A model generated the notes under the pieces. That model worked only from the letters and a program-made list of their open reading frames with translations, had not been told where the DNA came from and searched no databases. A stretch of DNA of 64,000 nt from Roseiarcus sp963820095 (GTDB lineage: Bacteria > Pseudomonadota > Alphaproteobacteria > Rhizobiales > Beijerinckiaceae). Below are positions 37,034 through 47,091 of the stretch, piece after piece (position 1 is the first letter of the stretch; each line of letters opens with the position of its first letter). The stretch covers positions 248,001 through 312,000 of the forward strand of contig CAWFZA010000008.1 in the NCBI GenBank assembly GCA_963820095.1, read 5' to 3'. A program made the position numbers and the translations under genes.

Positions 37034-37666
37034 ATGTCGCACGTTGCCGTTTCGATCACACCGGGGGTCGATTACTTCCCCGGCTTCCTCGGCCGCGCCG
37101 CCCAGGAGGCGCTGCGGGATGAGGTGCTGGCGATTTTCGAGGCCGCGCCGCCATTCCGCCCGCGCATGCCGCGCACCGGCAAGCCGTTTTCGGTCATGAT
37201 GAGCAATTGCGGCGCCCTGGGTTGGGTTTCCGACGAACGGGGCTATCGCTACCAGGCGACGCACCCCGAGACCGGGCGCCCGTGGCCGGCGATGCCGCGC
37301 GAGCTTCTCGAAGCTTTCGCGGCAATCGCTCCAGGCGCGCCGCCGCCGGAGGCTTGCTTGATCAACCTCTACGATTCCGCCGCGCGTATGGGCCTGCACC
37401 AGGACCGCGACGAGGATGAGTTCGCCGCGCCGGTCGTCTCATTGTCGCTCGGAGACACGGCGCTCTTTCGCGTCGGCGGGCTTCAGCGCAACGCGCCGAC
37501 TCGCTCCTTCCGCCTTGCGTCGGGCGACGCCATGTCGCTTGCGGGCGAGAGCCGTCTCGCGTTCCACGGCGTCGATCGCGTGATCGCCGGCTCGTCGAGC
37601 CTTTTGCCTCAGGGCGGCAGGATCAACTTGACGCTTCGGCGGGTGACGAAAGCCGGCGCCGCCTAA
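37034..37666 (+). CDS. alkB: DNA oxidative demethylase AlkB
   Basis: A 210-residue Fe(II)/2-oxoglutarate dioxygenase that reverses N1-methyladenine and N3-methylcytosine lesions in DNA. Start ATG 37034 was chosen because the open frame upstream (from 36944) covers non-coding DNA. Iron ligands are His122 and Asp124 in 'LHQDRDE' and His178 in 'FHGVDR'. The 2-oxoglutarate-binding Arg196 and Arg202 are in 'GGRINLTLRR'. The substrate-lid 'NCGALGWVSDERGYRY' (residues 58-73) matches E. coli AlkB. No Ada gene is adjacent. Convergent with grpE across an 8-bp gap. Confidence 0.95.
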   Translation: MSHVAVSITPGVDYFPGFLGRAAQEALRDEVLAIFEAAPPFRPRMPRTGKPFSVMMSNCGALGWVSDERGYRYQATHPETGRPWPAMPRELLEAFAAIAPGAPPPEACLINLYDSAARMGLHQDRDEDEFAAPVVSLSLGDTALFRVGGLQRNAPTRSFRLASGDAMSLAGESRLAFHGVDRVIAGSSSLLPQGGRINLTLRRVTKAGAA

Positions 37667-37673
37667 AGGACGG

Positions 37674-38300
37674 CTATTCGCCGCTCGACGCCGACTCCTG
37701 CCTTGGCGCGGCCTTGGGGCCGCCTTTGGACACGCCGACCATCGCCGGCCGCAGCACCCGATCGCCGATCGTCCAGCCGCTTTGGACGACCTGCGAAACC
37801 GTACCCGAAGGCACGCTCTCGTCAGGGGCCTCGAAGATCGCCTGATGGAAGTTGGGATCGAACTTCTGGCCCTTCGGATCGAGCTTCCTCACTCCATGAC
37901 GGCTGAGCGCGGCTTCCAGATCCCGAGCAGTCAGTTCGACCCCTTCAATCACCGAGCGGATGGAAGGATCGGCGGTCGCGCGCGCTTCGGCGGGCAAATG
38001 CTCGAGCGCGCGCGCGAGGTTGTCGACCACGGTCAACATGTCTCGCGCAAAGCTCGTCACGCCATAAGTCTTCGCGTCCGACACCTCGCGCTCGGTGCGC
38101 CGGCGCAGATTTTCCATCTCGGCCAGGGTGCGCAGCACGCGATCCTTCAACTGGCTGTTTTCGGCGTTCAGCGCCTCGATGACGGCGAAAGCGTTCGGTT
38201 CGCCCGTCTCCGGTCGAACGCCGTCGGCCGGATCAGGGCCGCTTTGGGCGCCCGAGTCCCAATCGGCATTGTTATTACTCATCGTTTCATTGAGCCCCAT
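37674..38300 (-). CDS. grpE: Nucleotide exchange factor GrpE
   Basis: A 208-residue co-chaperone that releases ADP from DnaK. It has a long N-terminal coiled-coil ('EALNAENSQLKDRVLRTLAEMENLRRRTEREVSDA' in pieces). The C-terminal beta domain is marked by 'KLDPKGQKFDPNFHQAIFE' and 'GTVSQVVQSGWTIGDRVLRPAMVGVSKG' (in pieces). The start could instead be the Met six codons later (38282); neither has a strong ribosome-binding site. hrcA and dnaK are not next to it. Confidence 0.94.
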   Translation of the reverse strand: MGLNETMSNNNADWDSGAQSGPDPADGVRPETGEPNAFAVIEALNAENSQLKDRVLRTLAEMENLRRRTEREVSDAKTYGVTSFARDMLTVVDNLARALEHLPAEARATADPSIRSVIEGVELTARDLEAALSRHGVRKLDPKGQKFDPNFHQAIFEAPDESVPSGTVSQVVQSGWTIGDRVLRPAMVGVSKGGPKAAPRQESASSGE

Positions 38301-38379
38301 CGGAATTAGCGACGGATATCAGGGCTGACGAGCGAAAAATCAAGCGCGGGAGGACCTGTAAAATGCTCGGCCGCCGTCG

Positions 38380-41161
38380 TCAGTCGGCGGCGAAGTCAGC
38401 CAGCAATCGCCGTTTGATCGCCGCCTGTCGCGCGGGCGCGGTGATTTTCTGTCCGGTTAGGTCAGTGACATAGAACGAGTCCACCGCCTTCTCCCCGAAG
38501 GTTACGATATGAGCTGAACCGATGTTGAGATTGAGGCTCGACAAGGAGGCGGTCAGGTCCCTGAGCAGGCCCGGCCGGTCGAGACCGGAAACCTCGACCA
38601 CGGTGTAGCGGCGGGAAAGGTTGTTGTCGACCGTCACTTCCGGCTCAATTGCAAACGCATTGTGGCGTTCGTCCCGTACATGTCTGGGCGGCGTCATTTC
38701 AGCTAAGCGGATCTCGCCTCGCAGCGTCTTCTCCACGTTCGAAGCGATCCGTTGACCGCGTCGCACTTCGTCCTCGTCGCGCTCGAAGGCGCGCGACACG
38801 AAAATGGTGTCGAGCGCAAGGCCGTCGGTGGTGGTGAATATCTGCGCATCGACGATGTTGCCGCCTGCGGCTGCGCACGCGCCGGCGATGCCGGTGAGCA
38901 GCCGGGGGTGGTCAGGCGCGACCACGGTGACGGCGGTGAAGCCATGAAACGCGTCGGTCGTGACCTCTGTCGCTAGCGAACGCGTGTCGGCCGCCATCGC
39001 GCGGAGCAATTTGGCGTGGGCCGCCTGCCGGGCAGGCTCCACTTTCAGCCAATAGGCGGGATAGTGCCGCTGGGCGTAGGCGTCGAACTCCGGATCGGAC
39101 CAGCCCGGGAGCAGCTTGCGGACGGCCTCCTGGGCCGCTTTGACGCGGCCGTCGCGGTCGATGACCGAATGACCGCCCCCGAGCGTCACTTCTGTCTCCC
39201 AGTAGAGCGTGCGCAGGAGCTGGCCCTTCCAGCCGTTCCACACGCCCGGTCCGACAGCTCGGATGTCGGCCTCGGTCAGAGTCAAGAGCATCTTAAGCCG
39301 TTCTTGGGTCTGCACGATCGCGGACAGCGCTTCCGCCGTCTTCGGATCAAAAAGGTCCCTTCCCTGCGCCATGTTGGACATGACCAAGTGCTGCTCAACC
39401 AGCCAGGCCACGCGTTCGGTATTCGCCGCGGTGAGGCCAAGGCGGGGACCAAGCGCCCGCGCCACGTCGGCGCCGGCGCGCGAGTGATCGACCCCCCGTC
39501 CTTTGCCGATGTCGTGCAGGAACGCCGCGAGATAGAGCTCGGTGCGATGCGTGATCTGGCGCCACTGATCTTGGTGGCGAGCGGCAGTTCCTCGCCAAGC
39601 CGGCCTGCTTCGATGGCGCTGAGCTCGCCGACGGTGCGAATGAGATGCTCATCGACGGTGTAGTGGTGGTACATCGAAAATTGCATCATGCCCGACGACG
39701 CGGCCGAAATCGGGAATGAATTGACCGAGCACGCCGGCTTCGTTCATCCGGCGCAGCGCGATTTCGGGCGCATTGCGCGAGGTCAGGGTCTCCAGAAAAA
39801 GGCGATTCGCCTCCTTGTCCTCGCGCACGCGGGCGTCGATGCGCTTCAAGGACTGCGTGACGAGTCGGGTCGCGTCCGGATGGATCGGCAGGTTCGACCG
39901 GTCGGCGATCCAGAAGAGCCGGATGAGGTTGACCGGATCGCGCTCGAAGACATCGTCGCGAACGACGTTGACGCGATCGTTGTCGACCTTGAAATCCTTG
40001 GCCTCCGCGATCGCGCGGGTTCGCCGCCTGAGGCGTCCGACCAGGCGGCCGAACGCAGGCGTCGTTTTGGCGTGTCGCTCCTCGAGCGCCGCGCACACGA
40101 TCGCGGTCAAATCGCCGACATCCTTGGCGATGAGGAAGTAATGCTTCATGAACCGCTCGACATCGATCAGGTCCGCGCGAGTTGAATAGCCGAGCTGGCG
40201 AGCGATAGGCCGCTGGACGTCGAAGCTCAGGCGCTCCTCTGCCCGGCCGGCGAGAAAGTGAAGCCGGCACCGCACAGTCCACAAGAATTCCTCGCAGCGG
40301 CGGAAGAGCGTGAATTCGCGCGGCGAGAACAAACCTGCGTCGACGAGCTCGCGCGGGTTGTGAACGCGGTAGACGTATTTGGAGATCCAAAACAGCGTAT
40401 TGAGGTCGCGCAAGCCCCCTTTGTCTTCCTTGACATTGGGCTCGACAAGATAGCGCGAGGCTCCCGCCTTCCGGACCCGGGCTTCGCGTTCGGCGAGCTT
40501 CGCGGCGACGAATTCGGCCGCCGTCTTGGCGACGATTTGCTTGTCGAACCGGGCTCTCAGCGTCTCGAACAACGCCTTGTCGCCGCTGATGAACCGCGCC
40601 TCGACGAGCGTCGTGCGAATGGTCATGTCGGCCCGAGCCTGCTTCAGGCATTCCTCGACGGTGCGCGTCGCGTGTCCGACCTTGAGCTTGAGGTCCCACA
40701 GCACATAGAGCAGCGCCTCGACCACCTTCTCCACGCCGGGCGGCGACTTGTCCGGGAAGGAGAAACAGGACATCGATGTCCGAATAGGGCGCGAGCATGC
40801 CCCGCCCATAGCCGCCGACGGCGACAATTGTCGGCGCCGGCTGGCCTGAGCGCCCTGGGACGAGCCAGCGCGCGGACATTTCGAGCCCGACACGCATGAG
40901 TTCGTCGGTCTCAAAGCTCAGCGTCTCCGCGCAGGCGCGGCCGGCTCCGCCAGCCTCGAGAGCGGCGCGCGCCTCGCTTCGTCCCGCATCAAGGGCCGCT
41001 CGCAAGGTCTCGACGGCGGCGCGGCGCAATGCAGTCAAGTCGCCCCGATGCTGCTCATGCAGGGAGGCGAGCCGATCGAGAAGCTTGGCTTGCTCGACGC
41101 CCTTTAGCGGCGGGGCGGCGCGAGAGCGGCGATCGACCGCAGGAAGCTCGGCGTCTGACAT
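38380..41161 (-). CDS. glnD: [Protein-PII] uridylyltransferase/uridylyl-removing enzyme GlnD; three frame breaks
   Basis: About 926 residues after repair, normal for the family. In order: the nucleotidyltransferase motif 'VGGYGRGMLAPYSDIDVLFLLP', the GlnD_UR helical region ('LKVGHATRTVEECL', 'KEDKGGLRDLNTLFWI'), the HD hydrolase site 'LAAFLHDIGKGRG' with 'DHSRAGA', and two C-terminal ACT domains ('HPRLLTGIAGACAAAGGNIVDA' and 'DRPGLLRDLTASLSSLNLNIGSA' in pieces), which sense glutamine. It uridylylates PII under nitrogen limitation and removes UMP when glutamine is high. Frame breaks lie near 40765, 39688 and 39570. At 40765, 'CTTCCCGGAC' should be 'CTTCCGGAC'. Single gene, intact architecture. 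Confidence 0.93.
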
Positions 41162-41221
41162 TGGACGTATATTCTCCCGCGGCCCGGTAATCGCAAGGCC
41201 AGCCGGGTTTCGACAGAAAAG

Positions 41222-42169
41222 TCAGGCCTCGCCGACCTTGGCCTCGATCGCGTCCCAGATCGTCACCGCCAGATCCGGCCCGCCAACCTTCTTGATCGCG
41301 CGAATGCCGGTCGGCGAGGTGACGTTGATCTCGGTCAGATACCCGTCGATGACGTCGATGCCGACGAACAGAAGACCGCGCCGTCGGAGCTCAGGCCCGA
41401 TCGTCGAGCAGATCAGCCTTTCTTTCTCGGTCAGCTCCGTTTCCCGCGCCGCCCCGCCGCGCACCATGTTCGAGCGGATGTCGTCGCCAGTGGGCACGCG
41501 ATTGACCACCCCCCTCGCCTCGCCATCGACAAGAATGATCCGTTTGTCGCCGCGCGTCACCGCTGGCAGGAACTTCTGGATCACCCACGGCTCGCGAAGG
41601 CTTGTACTGAACAGGTCGAACAGCGAACCGAAATTCGGGTCCTGAACGGCGACCTTGAACACCGATGCGCCCCCGAAACCGTAAAGCGGTTTCATCACCA
41701 CCTCTCCGTGCTTGGCGCGGAACGCTTCGATCCCCGCTTTGTCGCGGGCGATGAGGGTCGGGGGCATGAGTTCGGGGAAATCCATCACGAACAGCTTCTC
41801 GGGCGAATCGCGCACGCCGCGGGGATCGTTGACCACCAGCGTTTTCGGATGGATGCGCTCGAGAAAATATGTCGTCGCGATATAGGCGAGATCGAACGGC
41901 GGATCCTGGCGCAACAGCACGACGTCGACGGTCGAAAGGTCGACGAGCTTCGCCTCGCCAAGTTGCGCGTGAGCGCCCTCGACGTCCTTGACGGTCAGCG
42001 CCTCGGCCATCGCCTCAACGCGCTTGCCGTTGAGTCTCAGCCGGTCGGGCGTATAGTGGAGAAGGCGATGCCCGCGGGCCTGAGCTTCGAGAAGCAGCGC
42101 GAAGGTTGAGTCCCCGGCGATGCGGATGCGCTCGATCGGGTCCATCTGCACGGCGACGGTCAGGGGCAT
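41222..42169 (-). CDS. gshB: Glutathione synthase
   Basis: A 315-residue intact ATP-grasp enzyme joining gamma-glutamylcysteine and glycine. Typical features: 'VAVQMDPIERIRIAGDSTFAL' at the N-terminus, 'VLLRQDPPFDLAY', 'VNDPRGVRDSPEKLFV', the ATP-binding 'VVMKPLYGFGGASVFKV', and the Mg/substrate region 'FVGIDVIDGYLTEINVTSPTGIRAI' (in pieces). It is the last of the minus-strand rsmI-yraN-gshB group, 37 bp after yraN. Confidence 0.96.
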   Translation of the reverse strand: MPLTVAVQMDPIERIRIAGDSTFALLLEAQARGHRLLHYTPDRLRLNGKRVEAMAEALTVKDVEGAHAQLGEAKLVDLSTVDVVLLRQDPPFDLAYIATTYFLERIHPKTLVVNDPRGVRDSPEKLFVMDFPELMPPTLIARDKAGIEAFRAKHGEVVMKPLYGFGGASVFKVAVQDPNFGSLFDLFSTSLREPWVIQKFLPAVTRGDKRIILVDGEARGVVNRVPTGDDIRSNMVRGGAARETELTEKERLICSTIGPELRRRGLLFVGIDVIDGYLTEINVTSPTGIRAIKKVGGPDLAVTIWDAIEAKVGEA

Positions 42170-42206
42170 GGGTATCCGCTCAAGGTCAGTACGTGTTTGG
42201 GGGCAA

Positions 42207-42597
42207 TCAGTCGATTTCGAGCCTATACGCGTCCGGCTCGTGACGGGGAAGCCGCCCGCGCGCGACGAAGACGGCGTCGACGCGATAGGTCATGCCCGCC
42301 GCCCACGGGTTTCGCGTGAGCCACAGGCGCGCCGCCCGCGCGATTCGCCGCCGCTTGGTTGCGCTGATCGCAATCGCCGCGACGTCGAGATCGGCGCGCG
42401 CCTTGACCTCGACAAAGGCGATCGAGTCGCCTCGGCGCGCGATCAAGTCGATCTCGCCGCCGGAGACGACGAATCGCCGGGCGAGGATCGTGTAGCCTTT
42501 GAGGCGCAGAAGCAGCGCCGCTATCGATTTCGGCCTTGAGGCCATAAAGATGAGCGCCGCGTCGGCGCTCTGTCCGCTCTTCGGCGCGACCTCTCAC
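42207..42597 (-). CDS. yraN: YraN family protein (UPF0102, predicted endonuclease fold); one frame break
   Basis: About 129 residues after repair. The GTG at 42597 overlaps the rsmI stop by four bases (GTGA), which decides the start and shows coupling. The N-terminal 'RGRAEERTERRRGAHLYGLKAE' joins, after removal of one A near 42530, to 'SIAALLLRLKGYTILARRF'. Then comes the restriction-endonuclease-like core 'GGEIDLIARRGDSIAFVEVKAR' (in pieces; D/E and EVK). Family function is not settled; a role in DNA processing is presumed. Without the correction only the 112-residue frame starting at 42545 would be annotated. Confidence 0.85.
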
Positions 42598-43526
42598 CGC
42601 TGCGTCCCCGCCAGCGCCAGGGCGCGCGCATAGACCTGCCGTCTCGGCAGCCCATGTTTGGCGGCGATCGCCGCGGCGGCGTCCTTGACCGACAGGTTCG
42701 CGAGATGCGCGGCGATTTCCCGGTCGAGTGCGGCTTCGGAGACCGCGGCCCTCTCTTCCGTCGCGCCGACAACGATGACGATCTCGCCCCTCGGGGTTTC
42801 GCCGGCCGCATATTCGGCGGCGAGTTTGTCAAGCGCCCCGCGTCTCACCTCCTCATGCAGCTTGGTCAACTCGCGCGCCACCGCCGCGGGCCGAGGCCCA
42901 AGCTCGACAGCGAGGTCGGCAAGGGTCTCGGCAAGCCGTCCCGCGGCCTCATAGAAGATGAGCGTGCCCGGCACGGCGGCGAGCGCGTTGATCCGCTCGC
43001 GGCGCGCCGCCGACCGAGGCGGCAGGAACCCCTCGAAATAGAAACGGTCCGTTGGCAGGCCCGCGACGCACAGAGCCGCCAGCGCGGCGGAAGCGCCTGG
43101 GGCCGAAACGACAGCGAAGCCCTGCTCGATCGCCTCCGCGACAAGCTTATAGCCCGGATCGGAGATGAGCGGCGTCCCGGCGTCGGAGATAAGCGCCAGC
43201 GCTTGGCCCTCGGCTATGCGTTTGAGCACCCGCGGCCGCGCCTCGGGAGCGTTGTGCTCATGATAGGGCGAGAGCGGCCTCTTGATGCCGTAACGCGCGA
43301 GCAGGGCGCGCGACACGCGCGTGTCCTCGGCCAGGATCGCGTCGGCGCCGGCCAGGATCGCCAGAGCGCGCAGCGTCACGTCGGCGAGGTTGCCAATCGG
43401 CGTGGCGACCACGTAAAGACCAGGGCCCAGCGTCGCTGCCGGAAGAGTTGCGTCGCCTATCTGAAAGGTCCGGCTCGTGCGAACCGTCTTGATCGTGTCC
43501 GCCCGGGGAGCTTTTGCTGCGGTCAT
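42594..43526 (-). CDS. rsmI: 16S rRNA (cytidine(1402)-2'-O)-methyltransferase RsmI
   Basis: 310 residues from the ATG at 43526; the frame is open upstream to 43652 but that part is not conserved. Tetrapyrrole-methylase-fold features: 'LYVVATPIGNLADVTLRAL', 'ADAILAEDTRVSRALLARYGI', 'YHEHNAPE', 'ALISDAGTPLISDPGYKLV', 'VSAPGASAALAALCVAGLPTDRFYFEGFLP' (in pieces), 'FYEAAGRL' and 'ARELTKLHEEVRRG'. It methylates the 2'-hydroxyl of C1402 in the decoding centre. Divergent from the LpoA-like gene, and first of the rsmI-yraN-gshB run. Confidence 0.95.
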   Translation of the reverse strand: MTAAKAPRADTIKTVRTSRTFQIGDATLPAATLGPGLYVVATPIGNLADVTLRALAILAGADAILAEDTRVSRALLARYGIKRPLSPYHEHNAPEARPRVLKRIAEGQALALISDAGTPLISDPGYKLVAEAIEQGFAVVSAPGASAALAALCVAGLPTDRFYFEGFLPPRSAARRERINALAAVPGTLIFYEAAGRLAETLADLAVELGPRPAAVARELTKLHEEVRRGALDKLAAEYAAGETPRGEIVIVVGATEERAAVSEAALDREIAAHLANLSVKDAAAAIAAKHGLPRRQVYARALALAGTQR

Positions 43527-43703
43527 TGCGCTCTTATCCGCCGATCGGACAGCTGGCTCAAAGACCGACGCATAGCCAAGCGCAGGTGAAAATGCCACAA
43601 TTTCCGTTGACAGCCGGCAAATCGCGTCTGTCGCGCGCCGATGAGCGATCATGAGAACGCAACGCCCTCGCCCGCGCTGGCGCGGCTCAAACGAGAGGTG
43701 AGT

Positions 43704-44912
43704 ATGAGGTTTGCCGCTGAGCAGCCGGCAGCAAGTCGAGGCGTGACAAGGCGCGCCATGCTAGGCGGCGGACTCTTCCTGACGCTCGCCGGTTGCAATT
43801 CTGGCGGCCTCGAGATGCCGAACAACGCCGGCGGACCCGCGCCCGCCACCCCGGCCACGCCCTCGAACGGCCCGCCCGTCGGCGAGACGCTGGGCGCTGG
43901 CCCCGTTCGGGTGGGGATGATCCTGCCACTGACCCAGAACGGCGGCCCAAGCCCGATCGGCGTTTCGATGCGCAACGCGGCGCAATTGGCGATCGACGGC
44001 TTTGGGGCTCCTTACATCACGTTGATGATCGAAGACGATCATTCGAGCGCCGACGCCGCCGCCCAGGCGGCGCAAGCGGAACTGGGCGCCGGCGCGCAGC
44101 TCATCCTGGGGCCGGTGTTCGCCAACGAGGTGCGGTCTGCGTCGGCGCCGGTGAAATCGGCCGGCCGGCCAATGATCGCTTTCTCGACCGACGTCACCGT
44201 CGCCGCCCCGAGCGTCTATCTCCTGTCTTTCCTCATCCAGGGCTATGTCGACCGGATTCTTCAATACGCCGTCTCGAGCGGCAAGAAGTCGTTCGCGATC
44301 ATGGCTCCGCAGAACGACTACGGCAATGTCGCCGCCCAGCGGTTCCAGGACCAGGCCGGAAGCCTCAACGCACAGGTGGTCGTGACGGCTCGCTACTCCG
44401 CCGGCCAGATGGCGACCGCGGCTCAACAGGTGGCGGCGGTTCAGGGCCAGATCGATGCTCTTTTCATTCCAGAGCAGGCCGACGCCATGCCGGCGGTGGC
44501 GAGCGCCTTGGGAGCCGCCAACATCAAGACGAAGTTTCTGGGCACCGGGGTCTGGAACGACGCGCGAGTTCTCAAATTGCCGCAGATGCAGGGGGCGTGG
44601 TTCTCGGCCCCTGACAATTCCGGCTTCGACGCCTTCGCGCAGCGCTACAAGGCCAAATTCAACAGCGATCCGGCGCGCCTCGCGACGCTCGCCTATGACG
44701 CGGTGACGCTCGCCGCCGCGCTCGCCCGCAATGGGGGCGCTGATCCTTTCAGCCAGGCGGCGCTGACCAACATATCGGGCTTCAACGGCGCGGACGGCGT
44801 CTTCCGCTTCAAGGCCGACGGGACCAATGAGCGGGGCCTGGCGGTGATGGAGATCGCCGACGACGGCGCCAAGGTGATCAGCCCGGCGCCGCGCAGCTTC
44901 GCGGCGGGGTGA
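43704..44912 (+). CDS. Penicillin-binding protein activator, LpoA-like lipoprotein (type 1 periplasmic-binding fold)
   Basis: 402 residues from ATG 43704, preferred over ATG 43641 because GAGAGG precedes it. An N-terminal twin-Arg-like 'SRGVTRRAMLGGG' and lipobox 'LTLAGC' indicate a lipoprotein. The mature part is a LivK/type-1 periplasmic-binding fold: 'VRVGMILPLTQNGGPSPIG', 'LMIEDDHSSADAAAQAA', 'LILGPVFANEVRSA' and 'FGTGVW'-like. Alphaproteobacterial proteins of this type are annotated as PBP activators by similarity to the C-terminal domain of LpoA. The position beside rsmI is conserved in many Rhizobiales. The activator role is inferred. Confidence 0.85.
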   Translation: MRFAAEQPAASRGVTRRAMLGGGLFLTLAGCNSGGLEMPNNAGGPAPATPATPSNGPPVGETLGAGPVRVGMILPLTQNGGPSPIGVSMRNAAQLAIDGFGAPYITLMIEDDHSSADAAAQAAQAELGAGAQLILGPVFANEVRSASAPVKSAGRPMIAFSTDVTVAAPSVYLLSFLIQGYVDRILQYAVSSGKKSFAIMAPQNDYGNVAAQRFQDQAGSLNAQVVVTARYSAGQMATAAQQVAAVQGQIDALFIPEQADAMPAVASALGAANIKTKFLGTGVWNDARVLKLPQMQGAWFSAPDNSGFDAFAQRYKAKFNSDPARLATLAYDAVTLAAALARNGGADPFSQAALTNISGFNGADGVFRFKADGTNERGLAVMEIADDGAKVISPAPRSFAAG

Positions 44913-45216
44913 GGCTCGCGCTGATCGCGCGCCTTTCTCCCTTCCGGCCTCCCTTTCTGCCCAAGGGGATCGATTTGAGTAGGGGCTATTGCCAATAGAG
45001 CAGAGATTGCTTCGGAGGCTTCCTGATTCCATTTTTCCGCGCCGAGCAACTCTACAAGCTTTTCATCTCGAAGGGATAATGAACAGTTCGTTTTCCCATA
45101 TATGCCCATTTGCCATCTCTCAAAGTGGCTGTCGAGGTCGCTGGACCTCTTGACGCCCTTGTCTTGTTCAGCACAGCCGAGGTCCTCCCCGGCATGGTCC
45201 GACATTCGCCAGCCAC
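44913..45216. other. Intergenic region, no supported gene
   Basis: About 300 bases between convergent genes, A/T-richer than the flanks. A minus-strand frame (45205 down to 44693) overlaps the lipoprotein gene's 3' end, shows no recognisable protein features and is not called. No clear intrinsic terminator seen. Confidence 0.4.
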
Positions 45217-47076
45217 TTAATTATCGCGAAGAACGAAATGACCGGGCGTCACCTCGTCGTAAGTTGAAGGCTCGGGTTTGTGCCCAAGCGGGAAGATGGG
45301 CGAAGCAAGAGATTTGGCGCTTGGAGCTTCGTGGATTCGTCGTCGTTTCGGGTCGGCGACCGGGACTGCGGCCATCAATGTTTTCGTGTAGGGGTGGCGG
45401 GCGTCCTCGAACACCGCGGAGCGCGAACCCAGCTCAACAAGACGTCCGAGATACATAACTCCAACCTGGTGCGAGATGCGCTCGACGACCGCGATGTCGT
45501 GGCTGATGAAAAGGAAGGACAACCCCAGATCTGCCTGCAATTCCGCGAGGAGGTTCAGCACTTGTGCCTGCACCGAGACGTCAAGCGCCGAGACCGCCTC
45601 GTCGGCAATGACGAGGCTTGGATGGGGTGCAATCGCGCGCGCAATCGCAACGCGCTGGCGCTGTCCTCCGGACAGTTCGTGAGGGTAGCGGTTGAGGAAG
45701 TTGCGCGGGAGATCGACGCGGTCGAAAAGCTCTGCGACACGATCCGCGATTTCCGATTTTGAGGCGAGATTAAAATTGATGAGCGGCTCGGCGACCTGAT
45801 CGCGCAAACGGCGAAGCGGGTTCAGTGACGCAAACGGATCTTGGGACACCGTCTGCATGTCTCGGCGCGCTTCACGCAAGTCGGTTTGCCCGAGGCCGCG
45901 GATTTCCCGGCCATTGACCCATATCTCGCCCGACTGCGGTTCGACCAACCGCAGGATGGACCGGCCGCAAGACGATTTGCCGCAGCCGGATTCGCCGACC
46001 AGCGAAAACGTCTCGCCAAGGTTTACAGAGAAAGTCACGTCCTCGACGGCATGGATGTTGGCGACGACACGTCGAAGCACACCCCCTCTCACTGGATAGC
46101 GCGTGGTCAAGTTCTTGACTTCCAGCAAACGGCGGGATTGAGGCCGTGACGCCGAAACGTTGCGACTGACGGAAGCGAAATCGCCAACCCCGCGCATGGG
46201 CGCAGGCGTGGCGGTGCCGCGCATTTCGCCAAGTTTCGGAACGGCCGCGAGCAGTATCCGAGTGTAGTCGGCCTGCGGATTCTCGAAGATTGTCTCTACA
46301 TCGCCTTCCTCGACAATCTTGCCGCGGTACATGACGACGACGCGGTCGGCCATCTGCGCAACGACCGCCATATCGTGGGTGACGAAAAGGACGGCCATAT
46401 GGTTCTCGCGCTTCAGCCGGTCGATAAGGGCGAGGATTTCCGCTTGAATCGTGACATCGAGCGCGGTCGTTGGCTCATCAGCAATGAGAAGCCGCGGCTC
46501 GCAGGCCATCGCCATGGCTATGACGACGCGCTGACGCATGCCACCCGATAATTCATGAGGATATTGTTTCAGGCGGCGCTCCGGCTCGGGCACCCGCACG
46601 CTGCGGAGAAGCTCGAGCGCCCGAGCTCGCGCTTCCTTCCGCTTCAGGCCCCGATGCGCCTTGAGTTCATCTACGAGCTGCCGCTCGATTGTGAAGACCG
46701 GATTGAGCGAGGTCATCGGCTCCTGAAAGATCATGCCGATCTGGTCGCCGCGGAGCTCGCGCATGAAATCTTGCGAAGCTTTGGCCAGATCGACCGAATC
46801 CCCCGTGCGCGGGGCGAACTTGAGTTCGCCGCTCGATATTCTCCCGCCGCCAAATTCGACCAGGCGCATGAGAGAGAGGGAAGTCACCGATTTTCCCGAA
46901 CCCGATTCGCCGACGAGGCAGACCGTCTCACCCGGGTCGATCGAGAACGAGACGCCATCCACCGCGACGATCGTCCCGCCGTCGGTCTTGAATTCGACCC
47001 TGAGATCGTCGACCGCGACCAGCGGCCGCCGGGTGTCGGCTTGCGATGCGAGAAGAGGTTCGGCGGTTGACGACAT
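45217..47076 (-). CDS. Peptide-type ABC transporter, fused double ATP-binding protein (DppD-DppF fusion)
   Basis: 619 residues containing two complete ABC ATPase domains. Domain 1 (~residues 20-280) has Walker A 'GESGSGKS', the signature 'ELSGGMRQRV' and Walker B 'LLIADEPTTALD'. Domain 2 (~310-580) has 'GESGCGKSS', 'ELSGGQRQRVAIARAI' and 'LVIADEAVSALD'. Each is followed by an oligopeptide-transporter C-terminal region ('LPHPYTK..' type 'ARHPYTKTLMAAVP'). In most Dpp/Opp systems these are two genes. It energises the two permeases encoded immediately upstream on the same strand, 15 bp away. Confidence 0.93.
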   Translation of the reverse strand: MSSTAEPLLASQADTRRPLVAVDDLRVEFKTDGGTIVAVDGVSFSIDPGETVCLVGESGSGKSVTSLSLMRLVEFGGGRISSGELKFAPRTGDSVDLAKASQDFMRELRGDQIGMIFQEPMTSLNPVFTIERQLVDELKAHRGLKRKEARARALELLRSVRVPEPERRLKQYPHELSGGMRQRVVIAMAMACEPRLLIADEPTTALDVTIQAEILALIDRLKRENHMAVLFVTHDMAVVAQMADRVVVMYRGKIVEEGDVETIFENPQADYTRILLAAVPKLGEMRGTATPAPMRGVGDFASVSRNVSASRPQSRRLLEVKNLTTRYPVRGGVLRRVVANIHAVEDVTFSVNLGETFSLVGESGCGKSSCGRSILRLVEPQSGEIWVNGREIRGLGQTDLREARRDMQTVSQDPFASLNPLRRLRDQVAEPLINFNLASKSEIADRVAELFDRVDLPRNFLNRYPHELSGGQRQRVAIARAIAPHPSLVIADEAVSALDVSVQAQVLNLLAELQADLGLSFLFISHDIAVVERISHQVGVMYLGRLVELGSRSAVFEDARHPYTKTLMAAVPVADPKRRRIHEAPSAKSLASPIFPLGHKPEPSTYDEVTPGHFVLRDN

Positions 47077-47091
47077 TTTGACCGTTGCGCC

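Noticed and set aside
44693..45205. A 170-codon minus-strand frame ('MGIYGKTNCSLSLRDEKLVELLG...')
   Set aside because: Overlaps the end of the LpoA-like gene, and has no ribosome-binding site or recognisable domain; possible debris at best.
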